DNA from: a bacterium
GTDB lineage: Bacteria; Sumerlaeota; Sumerlaeia; SLMS01; JAHLLQ01
DNA length: 64,000 nucleotides
Direction: 5' to 3'
Assembly (NCBI GenBank): GCA_020444065.1
Contig: JAHLLQ010000007.1
Location: forward strand, 1 to 64,000
Under the pieces are notes generated by a model. The model saw only the letters and a list, made by a program, of their open reading frames with translations, did no database searches and was not told the DNA's origin. This document shows positions 26,825 to 35,624 of the stretch, one piece after another. Numbering within the stretch: the first letter of the stretch is position 1; every line of letters begins with the position of its first letter. A program made the position numbers and the translations under genes.

Positions 26825-27007
26825 AGCGTCTATCCCGCGAGTTTCGTTCACTTCCGTCTCATCCACTTGCGGAACGTGTTGGAACGTCAAGCGCAAAGCC
26901 GTTGCGCCGACCCTCAAAGCGACTTTCTCTTGCCGTTCCCGGGCGATTAAAGCACCCTCTATTGCTTCGCACGGCGCCCCGTCGCCAGTTCACGCAAGGA
27001 AGCTGCT

Positions 27008-27562
27008 ATGATCTACTTCCAACTCTTCTGGGCATTTCTAAAGGTCGGAATCTTCGGGTGGGGAGGTGGGTCTGCCCTTTACCCTTTGATCGAAGATCAA
27101 TGCATGAACAACGGCTGGCTCGGCGGCGACCAGCAGAAGATCGCTGAATTATTTGCAGTTACGAACGCTGTGCCGGGCGTCACAGCAGTCAAGATGGCCG
27201 TCTACATCGGCTGGCAGGAGGCCGGCCTGCTCGGGGCGCTGCTGGCCGCGGCAGGGATTTCCCTTCCTGGAATCGGTCTCCTGATGGGCTTCTACAGCGC
27301 GATCATCAATATCCAAAACAACGAGGAAATCTCGCCTGTTCTGCGACGGTCTTTCATTGGCCTTATCAACGGCCTCAGGTTTGGCGCCGCCGGGTTCATT
27401 CTCTATTCACTGATACGAGTAGTTCCGACAGATCTAAGCTCTGCCCATATGAGCATCGGAATCTCGGTCGCCCTGGTGGCAGCGGTGCTTCTCTACTTCA
27501 ACGTCAATCCGATCCCCGTCATTCTCTGCTGCGGAATCATCGGGGCATTGATTCTATTCTGA
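27008..27562 (+). CDS. Chromate transporter family protein, single CHR domain
   Basis: 184 residues, one CHR domain with about five or six membrane helices. The family motif FGWGGGSALYPLIED (16-30) and the LFAVTNAVPGVTAVKMAVYIG stretch are present. CHR proteins export chromate or related anions. Short monodomain versions normally come as adjacent pairs that form one transporter; no partner is in this window. The ATG has AAGGAAG seven bases upstream. It is divergent from parA with a 183-base spacer. Substrate uncertain. Confidence 0.85.
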   Translation: MIYFQLFWAFLKVGIFGWGGGSALYPLIEDQCMNNGWLGGDQQKIAELFAVTNAVPGVTAVKMAVYIGWQEAGLLGALLAAAGISLPGIGLLMGFYSAIINIQNNEEISPVLRRSFIGLINGLRFGAAGFILYSLIRVVPTDLSSAHMSIGISVALVAAVLLYFNVNPIPVILCCGIIGALILF

Positions 27563-27595
27563 CACAGACCACTGAAAATGCTTGGCTTGGCTGCG

Positions 27596-27615
27596 GTCAA
27601 GCAGGGTTGCTTGAC
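27596..27615. other. Eight-bp-stem hairpin between the CHR gene and the secreted protein gene
   Basis: GTCAAGCA-GGGT-TGCTTGAC is a perfect stem-loop, 34 bases after the CHR stop. It lacks a T run on the plus strand, so it may be a processing signal or a weak terminator. Confidence 0.4.
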
Positions 27616-27690
27616 TGGCCTGAGCGCGAAATCTCACCCATTCTGGAGGATGACGTTGACCCCTCGCTCGAATCGCCCTTCACTTCTTTC

Positions 27691-28803
27691 ATGATGACTC
27701 GGGGCCGACACAATACCCCGCTCCTGATGCTCTGGCTGCTGCTGGGGGCGGTGGCACTTGGCCAGGCGCCAGAGGCGCCAACCAGCCCCACACTGGCGAT
27801 CTCCGCAAACAACTTCGATGGCGCTCCGCTCGAGGGCGTACGGTTCTCCGTCACGCTTGAAAAAGGAGGGACGGAGAGTGTTCGCTCGAACGACCTCGGG
27901 CAAGCATTTGTTGCGCTAAACGATCCGGACGAGATCGTTGTTGTGATGATGGAAGACCCGGATTTTCAGGCCGTCGATTCGGAGCAGGTTTCGACGGTGG
28001 AGGAGCGGGCGCTGTTCTTTCGATTGTTCCATTCCGACGAGTCGCAAATGTCGGCGGGGGAGAGGCAGGAGTATGCGCGTTTCCTTCCCAGCCAAATGAC
28101 AAGTCAGGCCGAGCGAAATTATAATTCAGACACCGCCGCCTATGAGGCGAATGGCAATCCCGCTCCGACTCCTTTGCGGTTTCTTGCATTTATGAATGAC
28201 TATCGCCGAGAGATTCGCGGCGAATTGGAAAAGGGCATTTTTCCCAGCGAAGGCGATGCGGTTGTCAGTGCTCGTGTTGTTGACGAATTCGGTCAGCCAC
28301 AAAGAGATCTTCTTGTTTATCTTTATGAATACGACGAGGAATCAGGAAAGATAAAACTCGTCGGGTACGAACGGACCGACAGTGGCGGCGTTGTTGTTTT
28401 TGATAGTCTTGAACCGAATCGTTTCTACCGGGCCGAGACAATCAGCTCCTCGGATCAAGTTGCGCGTTCTACAATTCGTTTGGCAGATAAGAACTCGGCG
28501 ACCGTTCTGCCGCCAATGGTATTAAGAAAGAGCGGCGAGTCGGTCTCCGGTTTTGTATTTCTCGACGAGGATCCCGCGATTGGAACAATGGTTTCTGCCA
28601 TTCCGATTCATGGTGGACCCACGCTGAAAACAACAACGGACAAGATGGGTTATTTCTCTCTGGCGCCGCTGCCGGATGGCGATGTGGAACTTGTATTCGA
28701 ACGCAGCGCAATCCCCCTTCCGCTTCGAGGCACGATGTTGCTCACCGATCGCGGCGGAGAACTCTTTGTTCCTTTGGGTCTGCTTTCCGAAGACGCAAAA
28801 TAG
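27691..28803 (+). CDS. Secreted protein with carboxypeptidase-regulatory/Ig-like domains
   Basis: About 370 residues from the double ATG at 27691/27694, which starts a signal peptide (TPLLMLWLLLGAVALGQA); the frame is open to 27607 but the extra part lacks such features. After the signal comes a beta-rich domain (PLEGVRFSVTLEKGG..SNDLGQAFVAL), a linker, then two more Ig-like repeats (AVVSARVVDEFGQPQRDLLVYLYEY..; SVSGFVFLDEDPAIG..TTDKMGYFSLAPLPDG..). These resemble CarboxypepD_reg-like folds that act as adhesive or structural modules. It is probably exported to the periplasm or surface. It converges on the symporter gene with three bases between. Confidence 0.7.
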   Translation: MMTRGRHNTPLLMLWLLLGAVALGQAPEAPTSPTLAISANNFDGAPLEGVRFSVTLEKGGTESVRSNDLGQAFVALNDPDEIVVVMMEDPDFQAVDSEQVSTVEERALFFRLFHSDESQMSAGERQEYARFLPSQMTSQAERNYNSDTAAYEANGNPAPTPLRFLAFMNDYRREIRGELEKGIFPSEGDAVVSARVVDEFGQPQRDLLVYLYEYDEESGKIKLVGYERTDSGGVVVFDSLEPNRFYRAETISSSDQVARSTIRLADKNSATVLPPMVLRKSGESVSGFVFLDEDPAIGTMVSAIPIHGGPTLKTTTDKMGYFSLAPLPDGDVELVFERSAIPLPLRGTMLLTDRGGELFVPLGLLSEDAK

Positions 28804-28806
28804 AAA

Positions 28807-30948
28807 TCAGGCGATGTTCTCCTGATCGGCCAGAGCTTCATCCGAGACGACCTCGACGAGGTCGTCTCGTTTGTTAAGGGATCGGACCAGCCAGAAGGTC
28901 AGAACGCCTCCCAGGAGCAGAAGGAGCAGGCCAATTGCTCGTTGCGGTATCTCGTAATCCTGGCCGGGGATATTGCCGATGACGAGTTTCCCGATGCCGA
29001 CGAGGAAACTATAAATCGCAACAACGGACATTCCCCAGTTCAGGAAATTGCGCCTGGTCAAGGGACTGGCGGCGACGAAGCTCGGTCGCCCGACCATGAT
29101 TTCCCTCTCGATTGCCCGCCACCCGGGACCGCCAGGTTGGACTCGGAGGTAGAAGTCACGGAGCTTCTCGCGCGCAACCGGCCGCGTCAGGATGGTCACA
29201 AGTAGCGCCACCGAGATGCAGATGGGCAGCGAATAGAGCAAAGTGAAGGGGAAGACCATGTAGCGCTCGATCCCAGCCAGGGCATTCGGATCATCCAGTA
29301 TCCCGCGAACGAATGGGACAAAGCGTGAGGAGAAGACTGTGAGTGGAGAGAGGGCGATCAGGGCCCCCAAGCAGGCGATTTCGCTCCAGGCGCTGATCCG
29401 CCACCAGTACCACCGGAGGATGTAAATCACGCCGATGCCGGCGTTCATCGCCCCGAGCAACAGCCAGGCATCGGCGATGGAGCTGAGGAAGAGGCTGACG
29501 AAGATCCCCGCCAGGGCCATCACGGCTGTCATCGCCATACCGACGCGAAGATAGTGGCGGTCACTGCGGCCGCGAGCGACGAAGGGCTTGTAGAAATCGT
29601 TCACCAGGTAGCTGGCGCCGAGATTCAGTTGGGTGGAGATGGTGGACATGTAGGCGCTGAAGAACGTGGCGACCAGGAGGCCGAGCCAACCGGGGCCGAG
29701 GACCTGGAGCATGACCTTCACGAATCCGGCCTCTGCGTCGGTCTCGCCGGGGATGTAGGGGAAGAGGACCGCGGCCGCGATTCCGACCAGAATCCACGGC
29801 CACATGCGCAGGGCGTAGTTGGCAATCCCGAACCAGAAGTATCCGAGGGCTGCGTGGCGCCCATTCTTGGCCGCGAGAAGTCGTTGCGCATGATACGATC
29901 CGCCATCCGTGAATCCAACAGCCCACCAACCAACCATTGTATAGAGAAGGAAGCGCGCAAGGGCGTAGAACCAATCGTCTCCGCTCAACGGAGGGAGAAT
30001 GGCTGTCATGGAAAGAGCCTTGTCGGGCCCATAGATCTCGGCCAGCCGGGTCATCATGGACTCCATCCCTCCGCAAGCCATGATCGCCTTCACCGCCAGA
30101 AACACGCAGCCACCCATGGCGATCCAGAACTGGAAGAAATCTGTCACCACGACGCCCCAAAGGCCTGATATTACTGTATATAGCAGGCAGAGCAAGAACA
30201 GGGCGAAGAGGATCTTGTACTCGTTGACGGAGTGGCGAATGGTTGTGAGTTCCTCCGAGGTCTCGGATGAGATGGCGCCATTCTGTAAGGTTAGTCCACT
30301 TGTCGGTGTTTCGACGACAACGAGCGGATCGACCTGGCCAGTATCGATGAGAGCGCGGGTCTCGGGCGAGATGCCGCTGGAGAGCGGTGTGCCGAGAAAC
30401 AGCGCGAGAATCAGGGAGTCGACAATCGGGATGTGCGGAATGTCGGGAAAGACGAGGCCGAGGACTTTGGCCATGGCTTTGTTGACCCAACCCATGACGA
30501 GGCACCCGTAGGGGAGGGCGAGGTAGAGGGCCTTGAACCCGCGCAGGAAGCCGGCCTCGCGTCCGGAGTAGCGCTGGTCGATCAGTTCCATGTCTGTCAT
30601 GGGGTTCGCGCGGCGCCACAGGTGGGCGAAGAAGAACACGCCGGCCATGACCATGGGGACCTGGCACCACCAGAACCAGTTGGCGCTGTTGCCGTCGGTG
30701 GCGACGAAGCCGCTGATCGCGAGCGGCGTATCGGCGGCAAACGTGGTCGCGACGATCGAGGTGCCGAGCAACCACCAGGGGAGCCCGCTGCCGGTCTTGA
30801 AGTAGGACTCGGTGGATTGCCGGGCGCGGCGGCTATAGAAGACGCCGATGCCGAGCGTGATGAGCAGGATCGCGGCGATGACGGCGAGATCGATGCTGTG
30901 CAATTCGCCGATCGCGGCAAGTGTGAGGGCAGGGGCGGGCAGGGACAT
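28807..30948 (-). CDS. Sodium:solute symporter (SSS family)
   Basis: 713 residues with about 13-14 membrane helices, at the long end for the family. The first helix region (IDLAVIAAILLITLGIGVFYSRR), SYFKTGSGLPWWLLGTSIVATTFAADTPLAISG and the GFTDGGSYHAQRLLAAKN loop match SSS transporters, which couple sodium entry to sugar, amino-acid or other solute uptake. The central loop 185-245 is longer than usual. The substrate cannot be read from sequence. The gene's last codons contain a perfect inverted repeat that probably terminates the convergent gene. Upstream, the 252-base spacer carries hairpin element copy A. Confidence 0.9.
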   Translation of the reverse strand: MSLPAPALTLAAIGELHSIDLAVIAAILLITLGIGVFYSRRARQSTESYFKTGSGLPWWLLGTSIVATTFAADTPLAISGFVATDGNSANWFWWCQVPMVMAGVFFFAHLWRRANPMTDMELIDQRYSGREAGFLRGFKALYLALPYGCLVMGWVNKAMAKVLGLVFPDIPHIPIVDSLILALFLGTPLSSGISPETRALIDTGQVDPLVVVETPTSGLTLQNGAISSETSEELTTIRHSVNEYKILFALFLLCLLYTVISGLWGVVVTDFFQFWIAMGGCVFLAVKAIMACGGMESMMTRLAEIYGPDKALSMTAILPPLSGDDWFYALARFLLYTMVGWWAVGFTDGGSYHAQRLLAAKNGRHAALGYFWFGIANYALRMWPWILVGIAAAVLFPYIPGETDAEAGFVKVMLQVLGPGWLGLLVATFFSAYMSTISTQLNLGASYLVNDFYKPFVARGRSDRHYLRVGMAMTAVMALAGIFVSLFLSSIADAWLLLGAMNAGIGVIYILRWYWWRISAWSEIACLGALIALSPLTVFSSRFVPFVRGILDDPNALAGIERYMVFPFTLLYSLPICISVALLVTILTRPVAREKLRDFYLRVQPGGPGWRAIEREIMVGRPSFVAASPLTRRNFLNWGMSVVAIYSFLVGIGKLVIGNIPGQDYEIPQRAIGLLLLLLGGVLTFWLVRSLNKRDDLVEVVSDEALADQENIA
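28843..28876 (+). terminator. Probable terminator for the plus-strand secreted-protein gene, inside the symporter coding end
   Basis: CGAGACGACCTCG-A-CGAGGTCGTCTCG is a perfect 13-bp inverted repeat (28843-28869), followed on the plus strand by TTTGTT. It starts 40 bases past the plus-strand stop. On the minus strand no T run follows. Confidence 0.55.
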
Positions 30949-31028
30949 GGGGAGCTTTCTGGAGGAGGGTCTGTTCCAGGGTGTGCGGAGGGGGGGAGAA
31001 GAGCATCAAGCGGAAGTTGGCCGGACGC

Positions 31029-31159
31029 TCGCCGGGCGCTCTCATTGTCCCAATCTCTTCGTTGCGCGGCGATCGAGAGCCTCGGTCACGTACCGGAGTA
31101 CGCTCCCTCGCCTGCCGCCTTGCGCGCCTCGATCTTGAAACAAGCACAGCGCCCGGCGA
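31029..31159. repeat. Intergenic hairpin element, copy A
   Basis: 131 bases. Outer arms TCGCCGGGCGCT (31029-31040) and AGCGCCCGGCGA (31148-31159) pair perfectly. The core reads CTCTTCGTTGCGCGGCG, then CGGTCACGTACCGGAGTACG, then CCGCCTTGCGCGCCTCGATC. It shares the core with copies at 33817, 54226 and 56145. It lies between the symporter and the DUF4203-like gene. Confidence 0.85.
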
Positions 31160-31200
31160 CGGGGAGGCTGGCTGGAAGCCGGCGGTCTCAGGGTATTTGT

Positions 31201-31794
31201 TCAATCCTCGTCTTCGTCGCGGCGTTCCCAGGGGCGGCCGAAGGCGAGTTGGATGACCAAGCCGAAGAGGAAGACGGGAATTGCCAGCCAGCCTCCGTAG
31301 GGCCAGCCGAGGGCGCCCATGATGAGGAAGGTGCCAGCAGCAGCGGAGGCGAAGGCGATGACGTATTTGCTGAGCGGAACGGCGAGCAGGCCGAGGACCA
31401 GCGCGACGACGGGAATGCTGAATGCAAAGATCAGGTCGTTCTGTGCAAAGGCAACCTGGTGCTCGCGAAGAAGGCGGAAGATCTCGATGGTCCCCCACGA
31501 GCCGATCGCGGCGCCGGATAGAAAGAACGCCAGCGCGTGCAGGAATTGGAAGAGCAAAACTCCAACGATGATGCCGAGCACGGCGAGTCCGGCGACGAGA
31601 ACGATTTCGGAAGTTCCCTGGGCATCGAAGAGCTCGGCGAATAACTGGCCGACACCGACGCCGATTGCTCCGCCCAGGATTCCTCCGGCCAGGACGAGGA
31701 TGACTCTGTACAACAACCATCCGAATAGAAGACAGATCGTTCCGATCGCGAAAGGAACGTAGAATCCGAATTGGTCGATATCGGGAAGTTGCAT
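31201..31794 (-). CDS. Multi-pass membrane protein, DUF4203/TMEM198-like
   Basis: 197 residues, almost entirely hydrophobic, with about seven helices and glycine-rich faces (LAGGILGGAIGVGVGQ, FFLSGAAIGSWG, FASAAAGTFLIMGALG), ending in an acidic RRDEDED tail. This layout resembles the DUF4203 (TMEM198-like) family, whose function is unknown; I hold the name loosely. It starts one base after the glycosyltransferase stop and is the third gene of the methyltransferase-GT2 operon. Confidence 0.65.
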   Translation of the reverse strand: MQLPDIDQFGFYVPFAIGTICLLFGWLLYRVILVLAGGILGGAIGVGVGQLFAELFDAQGTSEIVLVAGLAVLGIIVGVLLFQFLHALAFFLSGAAIGSWGTIEIFRLLREHQVAFAQNDLIFAFSIPVVALVLGLLAVPLSKYVIAFASAAAGTFLIMGALGWPYGGWLAIPVFLFGLVIQLAFGRPWERRDEDED

Positions 31795-31795
31795 T

Positions 31796-32806
31796 TCAGT
31801 GCTCTGCTTGCTTGTCGGGCGACTTTCTATTAGAAATAGGATCTCGGGGAACGGCGTTCATATCCATGACAATGGCTTGCAGGAGAAGTTCGAATCCCAT
31901 CAGCAATGGAAGAACGGAAATCATCACGGTTCCAGTAGATTGCACAATTCCCGTCTGCCACGAGAGGTACCAACGCCAGGCACCGAAGATCGCACCAAAG
32001 AGAAATGTTAAAAGGCCGGCGAGAAAGAAGAGGCCCTGGGGGGCGAACTCCAGCATAAAGTATCGCCAGTAAATGCGATTAATTAAACCACGAAACAGGT
32101 TAATGGGAAATTCCCAAAGGACACGGCGTATTCTCAGGGAACTGGCTTCATCCCCATACCGGGCGGGAATAGGAACATCCGAGACGACTGCGCGGAGAAT
32201 ATTTAAATGGATCAACATGCTGCTTTCGAAGAAGTAGCGTCGATGAATGCGGGAGAAATCAATGAGCCTGAGCGCTTCTGCGCGGATAGCAGTATATCCA
32301 TTATTGGGATCGCAGACGCCCCAATAGCCGGAAGCGGCTTTTGTCAAGAAGGTCAGTCCGGTATTTCCTATACGGCGGAGGAGTGGCATCTGGCGCAGCA
32401 TCATCAGGTCAAGGAAGCGATTGCCCTTGGCATAATCTGCGATACCTGAAATGAGCGGCTCAATGAGACGAGGAAGATAGGACTGGTCCATCTGGTCGTC
32501 CCCATCCATCTTGACAACGATGTCGACGTCAAGCTTCAGCGCGGCTCGATAACCGGTGGTCATGGCGCCTCCGACTCCGCGGTTCTTTGGGTGGCGCAGG
32601 AGGGTTACACGCGGATCTTTCAATTCTGCAACGCGTTTTGCCGTTTCGTCCGGGCTCGCATCGTCGACGACTACAATATACGAAACATAATCCGGCAGGC
32701 CCTTGATCACATCGCAAATGTGGTTTTCGACGCGATAGGCGGGGATCACGACGGCGATCTTATGATCGGTGGGGGAGGGGGACGACTTACCATTCTTTCG
32801 CGTCAC
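31796..32806 (-). CDS. Family 2 glycosyltransferase with C-terminal membrane helices
   Basis: 336 residues. The GT-A domain (about 15-230) has VVIPAYRVE, VVVDDASPD and the metal motif MDGDDQMD, as in polyprenyl-phosphate mannose/glucose synthases (DPM1 type). Two membrane helices near 255-310 anchor it. It likely moves a nucleotide sugar to a lipid carrier or a surface glycan. The start is a GTG whose GTGA overlaps the stop of the upstream methyltransferase gene, so the two are coupled. The C-terminus is more AT-rich than neighbouring genes. Confidence 0.9.
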   Translation of the reverse strand: MTRKNGKSSPSPTDHKIAVVIPAYRVENHICDVIKGLPDYVSYIVVVDDASPDETAKRVAELKDPRVTLLRHPKNRGVGGAMTTGYRAALKLDVDIVVKMDGDDQMDQSYLPRLIEPLISGIADYAKGNRFLDLMMLRQMPLLRRIGNTGLTFLTKAASGYWGVCDPNNGYTAIRAEALRLIDFSRIHRRYFFESSMLIHLNILRAVVSDVPIPARYGDEASSLRIRRVLWEFPINLFRGLINRIYWRYFMLEFAPQGLFFLAGLLTFLFGAIFGAWRWYLSWQTGIVQSTGTVMISVLPLLMGFELLLQAIVMDMNAVPRDPISNRKSPDKQAEH

Positions 32807-33735
32807 GATGGTTTCCTCCGCTTCTCCGGTCGGCGAGAAATCAAGACGGCAATATCATGGGCGCCTGTCAAGTTCGCAGCCATCACGCAGGCTGTCAGTC
32901 CTGCGCGGTAGAGTGGCACAAGTCCGCGCGAAAGGGCGCTGCCGGTTGCTGCGATGTAGTCCATCCTCGACTTGATGGAGCCAAGCGTCACGATCGGTTC
33001 GACGTCGCTGAGGATGGGCTGGAACCCTGCACGACGGACAGTGCGCCGCAAGGTGCGCGGATCGAAGTACCATGTATGTGGGTATGGGAAGTCCATCTGC
33101 CACAGTCGCCAACTCGGAAGGTCGAGCATGCCGGCGCTGAGCACGTGCGCGACGCGGGCCGTGCGATAGATGATTCCTTCGCGATTGGGGACTTTGAGAA
33201 TCAGCAAGCCGCCCGGGCGAAGAATCCGGCGGATCTGCGCGAGGACCTCGACGCCGTGGGGCAGATGTTCGAGGACATCCATCATGATGACGGCGTCGAA
33301 TTTCTGGTCAGCGTGCTGTTGTTCCGGGAACGTTCCGTGGAGAACGTCGTGGCCGGCCTCGATGGCTTGGCGCACGGCGATGTCGCTGGGCTCGATGCCG
33401 AAGGTCTCCCAGCCGCGCCGACGGGCCTCGTCCAGGAACCAGCCGAAGGAGCAGCCAATATCGAGAATCTTGCCGGGTGCGATGTGCTGTTCGATCTGCT
33501 CCAGCAGGCGGCGGGACGATTCGCGGCGGATTGGGGCCATGGCCTCGAAGTAAGTATCCAGATCGAGGCCGGCGAATTCGTCCGGCGAGGCAGCCTTGTG
33601 GCCTTCCGGGTTATAGGCGAGCAGGCGGCATTTGCCGCAGCGCCAGATCTGGAGGCCGCGAAGGCGGAATGCGGGGCGCCACTTCTCGGAGGCACAGGAA
33701 GGGCAGGCAGTGGGGCGAGCTGGAGGCATAGTCAT
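32803..33735 (-). CDS. Class I SAM-dependent methyltransferase with N-terminal zinc ribbon
   Basis: About 310 residues from the ATG at 33735 (MTMPPARPTACPSC); the frame is open to 33804. A CPSC...WRCGKC zinc ribbon (about 10-35) is followed by a Rossmann methyltransferase domain with ILDIGCSFGWFLDEARRRGW (motif I) and FDAVIMMDVLEHLPHGVEVL. This is the layout of Methyltransf_11/23 proteins found in polysaccharide clusters, where they methylate sugars or lipid-linked intermediates. It is coupled to the GT2 gene downstream. The ribosome binding site is weak, so the exact start is uncertain. Confidence 0.87.
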   Translation of the reverse strand: MTMPPARPTACPSCASEKWRPAFRLRGLQIWRCGKCRLLAYNPEGHKAASPDEFAGLDLDTYFEAMAPIRRESSRRLLEQIEQHIAPGKILDIGCSFGWFLDEARRRGWETFGIEPSDIAVRQAIEAGHDVLHGTFPEQQHADQKFDAVIMMDVLEHLPHGVEVLAQIRRILRPGGLLILKVPNREGIIYRTARVAHVLSAGMLDLPSWRLWQMDFPYPHTWYFDPRTLRRTVRRAGFQPILSDVEPIVTLGSIKSRMDYIAATGSALSRGLVPLYRAGLTACVMAANLTGAHDIAVLISRRPEKRRKPS

Positions 33736-33816
33736 TTCCGACCGGGCGACGCGCGTCCGGGCAAGGATTGGCTTGAGGGTTTTTCGCAACGGGCAGAAGG
33801 TCAAGCCTCAAGCCCG

Positions 33817-33946
33817 GGAAGGACGATCTCATTGTCCCAGGCTCTTCGTTGCGCTGCGGTCGGCTGCCTCGGTCACGTACTTCAGTACGCTCCCGTCGGC
33901 CGCCTCATTGCGCGCCTCGATCTTGGAACAAGCAGAACGCCCTTCC
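33817..33946. repeat. Intergenic hairpin element, copy B
   Basis: 130 bases. Outer arms GGAAGGACG (33817-33825) and CGCCCTTCC (33938-33946) pair with one mismatch, then TTGTCCCA pairs with TGGAACAA. The centre is GTACT-TC-AGTAC. It shares the CTCTTCGTTGCGC and GCGCGCCTCGATC core with the other copies. It fills most of the 305-base spacer upstream of the methyltransferase gene. Confidence 0.85.
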
Positions 33947-34040
33947 ACTTCGAGTACATCCTGCACCTGTGACGCAGTTGCCTTGGATGGATGGCACGAA
34001 ACTGTCTCGAAGAGAAGCAATCCGACCCAGGAGGCTGGAT

Positions 34041-34325
34041 ATGTCTGAAAGACTGTTGAATACACGCAACTTGTTGCTGCTGGTGGCGGTTCTGCTGGCG
34101 GCGAACCTGGCGGTGGCGCTGTTTCGCGAGGAGCAGCCGCCGATGCCGCCGTACCGGGTGTTGCCCGAGGCGCGCGCCGGCGAGGTGCTTAAGCTCGAGG
34201 GACAGATCCTGATCACGACGAACGAGCACGGCGATCGGCTGACCGTCTGGAAGCTGGGGCGGTATGTCGGCGACAAGTACGAGTCGATCGACTCTAACAG
34301 CTACTTCGCGGACATTTCGCGCTAA
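34041..34325 (+). CDS. Small membrane-anchored periplasmic protein (94 aa)
   Basis: The ATG at 34041 has a GGAGG seven bases upstream, which decides the start; the longer frame from 33849 crosses the hairpin element. Product: a polar start, one membrane helix (about 10-28, NLLLLVAVLLAANLAVALF) and a soluble end of about 65 residues with a beta pattern (GEVLKLEGQILITTNEHGDRLTVWKLG). I recognise no family. It precedes the YhiN-like gene by nine bases and is probably co-transcribed with it. Confidence 0.65.
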   Translation: MSERLLNTRNLLLLVAVLLAANLAVALFREEQPPMPPYRVLPEARAGEVLKLEGQILITTNEHGDRLTVWKLGRYVGDKYESIDSNSYFADISR

Positions 34326-34334
34326 GGCGAGGCG

Positions 34335-35591
34335 ATGAACGTCGACATTGCGATCATCGGAGCCGGCGCAGCGGGGCTGGCGGCGGCGGTGTTTGGTGGG
34401 CCGCCGGCCCGCGAGGCCGGGCTGTCGCTGGCGGTGCTGGACGGGGCCAGGCGGCCGGGGGCGAAGATCTTGGTCAGCGGCGGTGGCCGTTGCAATGTGA
34501 CGAACGAGCGCGTCACCCCGGACGACTACTGGGGTGGGCCTCGACCATTGATTCGAAAGGCTTTGCGGGCATTCGACCAGGACCGGACGATCGAGTGGAT
34601 GCGCGAACTGGGCGTGGACTTGAAGCTGGAGCCGACGGGGAAGTACTTCCCGGCGACGGACCAGGCGCGGACGGTTCTGGATGCGCTGATGCGGGGGGCC
34701 ACGCGCGGGGGCACGAAGCTGATGCCCGGCGTGCGAGTTACGAAGCTGCGGCGGGATGACGAGGGGTTTCGAATCGAATGTCGTGGAGGCGATCCAATTC
34801 GGGCGCGGCGAGTGATTCTGGCAACGGGCGGGCTTTCGCTGCCGAAGTCGGGGAGCGACGGCTGGGGGCTGGGGGCGGCGCGGCGGCTCGGGCATACGAT
34901 TGTGGAGCCGGTGCCGGCGCTGGTGCCGCTGGTGCTTGGCGGCGGGGGAGAGTTAGGCCGGTGGTTCGCGGATCTGAGCGGCCTGGCCACAGATGTTCGG
35001 CTAAGGCTGGAGAGTAGCAACGGCCGAGGTCTGGAGGAGTGCGCGGGCGCGATGCTGTTCACTCATTTCGGGATCAGCGGACCGGCTGCGTTGGACTTGT
35101 CGCGCCACTGGGAGCGCGCCCGGGCCGAGGGCGCGGAGGGGCTGCGTGTGACGATGGGGCTGTCGGCGTTCGAAGGGCCGGAGAAGGCGGATGCATGGCT
35201 GGTCGACCAGGCGGCGGCGCATCCGAAGCGATCACCGGCGGCCGTGCTGGGCGAACTGGTACCGGAGCGAATGGCCCGGGCGCTTGCGGATGGCGTGGAT
35301 GGGACGCTCGGCGAGTTGACTCGGGAAAGGCGGAAGACGCTTGCCAAAAGACTGACACGGCTGGAGTTAGATGTCCGCGGGCAGCGAGGTTGGGCGTTCG
35401 CGGAGACGACGGCCGGGGGAGTGGACCTGCGGGAGGTGGACATGCGGACGATGGAATCGCGGGTCGTGCCAGGGCTTCATTTGTGCGGCGAGATGCTGGA
35501 CGTGGATGGGCGGCTGGGTGGATTCAATTTCCAGTGGGCCTGGGCGACGGGGTACCTGGCGGGGTCGGGGGCTGTGCGGGCTTTCTTGTGA
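34335..35591 (+). CDS. HI0933/YhiN-family FAD-dependent oxidoreductase
   Basis: 418 residues, standard for this family. The dinucleotide motif IIGAGAAGLAAA (7-18), SGGGRCNVTN (about 48-57), ATGGLSLPKSGSDGWG and the C-terminal TAGGVDLREVD..TMESR..GLHLCGEMLDVDGRLGGFNFQWAWATG block are diagnostic for HI0933/YhiN flavoproteins. The E. coli and gut-clostridial members (BaiN) suggest reductase activity on various substrates, but most are uncharacterised. The FAD motif is followed by an unusual GGPPAREAG insertion. Cytoplasmic. SD AAGGCGAGG lies just upstream of the ATG. Confidence 0.92.
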   Translation: MNVDIAIIGAGAAGLAAAVFGGPPAREAGLSLAVLDGARRPGAKILVSGGGRCNVTNERVTPDDYWGGPRPLIRKALRAFDQDRTIEWMRELGVDLKLEPTGKYFPATDQARTVLDALMRGATRGGTKLMPGVRVTKLRRDDEGFRIECRGGDPIRARRVILATGGLSLPKSGSDGWGLGAARRLGHTIVEPVPALVPLVLGGGGELGRWFADLSGLATDVRLRLESSNGRGLEECAGAMLFTHFGISGPAALDLSRHWERARAEGAEGLRVTMGLSAFEGPEKADAWLVDQAAAHPKRSPAAVLGELVPERMARALADGVDGTLGELTRERRKTLAKRLTRLELDVRGQRGWAFAETTAGGVDLREVDMRTMESRVVPGLHLCGEMLDVDGRLGGFNFQWAWATGYLAGSGAVRAFL

Positions 35592-35624
35592 ACCGGCGGG
35601 CGGTTGGAACGACGGAATAGTGAA

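Noticed and set aside
29561-30775. 404-codon frame inside the symporter
   Set aside because: Arg/His/Pro-rich with no motif. It is on the same strand in another frame of a clear transporter.
33849-34040. Extended N-terminus of the 94-residue membrane protein
   Set aside because: The extension translates through hairpin element copy B. A GGAGG site fixes the start at 34041.
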